This document shows positions 5,314-6,536 of a stretch of 6,536 nucleotides of DNA, piece after piece. A program made the translations under genes and the position numbers. How positions within the stretch are numbered: position 1 is the first letter of the stretch; every line of letters begins with the position of its first letter. Origin of the DNA: Rhodothermota bacterium (GTDB lineage Bacteria > Hydrogenedentota > Hydrogenedentia > Hydrogenedentales > GCA-2746185); contig VFKU01000485.1 in NCBI GenBank assembly GCA_009885415.1, positions 1 through 6,536 on the forward strand, given 5' to 3'. The notes under the pieces are model-generated. The model saw only the letters and a program-made list of their open reading frames with translations. It did no database searches and was not told the origin of the DNA.

Positions 5314-6536
5314 TCACAACGCGGGCCGTTGCTGCGCCCAGGGGCGGGCTTCCTCGTAAGCCGCGCTGGCCTGCATCACGAGCAGGTCCTCATACTTACG
5401 GCCTACTAGTTGCACTCCGAGCGGGAGACCGTCTGCCGTGAAGCCGCTCGGCACGGTCGCGGCGGGCTGGCCGGTGAGGTTGAAGGGGAAGGTGAAGGGG
5501 TGCCAGCCCTGCGAGCCGACCTCGACGCCGTTGACGGTGTGCGGGTATTCGCTCATGTCCTTCGGGTGCTTGAAGGGCGGGATCGCCATCGTCGGCGTGA
5601 GCAGCAGGTCGTAGTCCTGGAAGAACTCGTGGACTTGCATGACCAGCGCGCGGCGCATCTCCATGCCTTTCATGTAGTCGCGCGCATAGAGGTCTTTTCG
5701 CTTCATCACGAACTGGTGCAGCGGCCGCGACAGGTCGGAGCTGCCGTCGGGGCGGATGTGCCGCAGGTCCGCGCCGATCAGTTCGCCGAACATGACCCAC
5801 TTGAAAATCTCGCGGGTCTCGCGCATGTCGGGCGAGGCGGGCCGGAGTTCGCAGCCCAGCTCCTCGAAGGCGGGCAGCGCGGCCTCGAAATTTTTCCGCA
5901 CCACCGGGTCGACCTCCGCGTAGCCGAGGTCGGGGGTATAGGCCACGCGCAGACCCTTTATACTATGCTTGAGTTGTTGCAGGAAGCGCTGCGGCGGCAA
6001 GGGCGCGGAATACATCGCGCGGGCGTCGAAGCCGGCGAGCGCGTCCATCGCCGCCGCGGCGTCGGCCACGGTGCGGGTGAGCGGGCCCTGCGTGGAGAGG
6101 GTGAACCAGCCGTCCGATCTCGGGTCGTTCGGAATCACGCCGAAGCTCGGCTTGAATCCGAAGATGCCGCAGAAGGCTGCCGGGTGCCGGATCGAGCCGC
6201 CGCCGTCGCTGCCGAGCGAGACGGGCGCGAGGCCGGCCGCAGCGGCGGCCGCCGCGCCGCCGCTCGAGCCGGACGACGTGCGCGAGAGGTCCCAAGGGTT
6301 GCAGGTCCGGCCGAAGACCTCGTTGTCCGTCGTCGCCAGCCAGCCGAACTCGGGCGTGTTCGTCTTGCCCAGCGGCACGCCGCCCGCGCCGAGCATCCGC
6401 TCGACGACGGGATCGTCGTAATCCGGCACGAAGGACGCCCGCGCGCGCGAGCCGCAGGTCGTGCGTATGCCGCGCGTGTTGGCGAGGTCCTTGATCGAGA
6501 AGGGCACGCCGTGCAGCGGCGAGACCGCGCCGCCCG
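5314..6536 (-). CDS. Amidase signature (AS) family hydrolase, N-terminus outside window
   Basis: AS enzymes hydrolyse amide bonds using a Ser-cisSer-Lys triad. Counting from the first complete codon (6534), 406 residues are visible and the full triad is present: Lys15 in GVPFSIKD, Ser90 in the SGSSGG loop and Ser114 in SDGGGSIR. The usual TEFGW-like stretch (here NTPEFGWLATTDN), the FCGIFGFKPSFG segment and the C-terminal PFNLTGQPAATVPSGF and GLPLGVQLVGR motifs complete the family picture. AS proteins are usually about 450-500 residues, so roughly 50-90 N-terminal residues lie beyond the edge. No gatB or gatC is visible, and the C-terminal half looks more like stand-alone amidases than GatA, so I do not assign gatA. 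The substrate is unknown. The reading frame is intact throughout; the stop is TGA, 10 bp from the RNase D stop. Confidence 0.92.
   Translation of the reverse strand, partial: GGAVSPLHGVPFSIKDLANTRGIRTTCGSRARASFVPDYDDPVVERMLGAGGVPLGKTNTPEFGWLATTDNEVFGRTCNPWDLSRTSSGSSGGAAAAAAAGLAPVSLGSDGGGSIRHPAAFCGIFGFKPSFGVIPNDPRSDGWFTLSTQGPLTRTVADAAAAMDALAGFDARAMYSAPLPPQRFLQQLKHSIKGLRVAYTPDLGYAEVDPVVRKNFEAALPAFEELGCELRPASPDMRETREIFKWVMFGELIGADLRHIRPDGSSDLSRPLHQFVMKRKDLYARDYMKGMEMRRALVMQVHEFFQDYDLLLTPTMAIPPFKHPKDMSEYPHTVNGVEVGSQGWHPFTFPFNLTGQPAATVPSGFTADGLPLGVQLVGRKYEDLLVMQASAAYEEARPWAQQRPAL

Noticed and set aside
5314..6536. Assignment of the amidase as GatA of the tRNA amidotransferase
   Set aside because: The triad is shared by all AS enzymes, no gatB or gatC is adjacent, and the C-terminal half resembles general amidases more than GatA.
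1..6536. CRISPR array, tRNA, rRNA, insertion sequence or defence system
   Set aside because: No regularly spaced repeats, tRNA-like cloverleaf, transposase motif or known defence domain was seen in the genes or intergenic stretches.

Overview
The window is GC-rich bacterial DNA with five protein genes and no RNA gene, mobile element or CRISPR array that I could see. Gene content is a secreted tandem alpha/beta-hydrolase, an AGE-family sugar epimerase, an MshEN-HDOD signalling protein, RNase D and an amidase-signature enzyme. This mix, with the long two-domain 'acetylxylan esterase-like' hydrolase, resembles environmental bacteria of the Planctomycetes, Acidobacteria or Hydrogenedentota kind. 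That is an impression from family distribution; no phylogenetic marker in the window decides it.

Layout. Positions 1-3830 carry three genes on the minus strand, transcribed right to left: the MshEN-HDOD protein (2517-3830), the exported hydrolase (466-2430) and the N-terminal 146 residues of an N-acylglucosamine 2-epimerase family protein (1-438, cut by the window edge). The last two are 27 bp apart and probably form one transcription unit. The HDOD gene is separated from them by 86 bp that hold a short hairpin and a plausible promoter. Positions 3831-4145 are a divergent intergenic region with an AT-rich core. RNase D (4146-5303) runs on the plus strand and ends 10 bp from the stop of a convergent amidase (5314 to beyond 6536, N-terminus outside the window).

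Functional reading. The hydrolase plus epimerase pair suggests carbohydrate scavenging: an exported esterase-like enzyme deacylates or cleaves a saccharide, and a cytoplasmic epimerase or isomerase handles the released sugar. The HDOD protein joins a possible cyclic-di-GMP-sensing MshEN module to a non-catalytic HD-type output domain and is probably regulatory. RNase D is housekeeping tRNA/RNA processing. The amidase has the complete Ser-Ser-Lys triad, but its substrate cannot be told. I found no clear new multi-gene system. The points most worth checking are the MshEN-HDOD fusion with altered motif residues, the hydrolase's second domain that lacks a nucleophile, and the hydrolase/epimerase pair that share a reading frame across one TGA.
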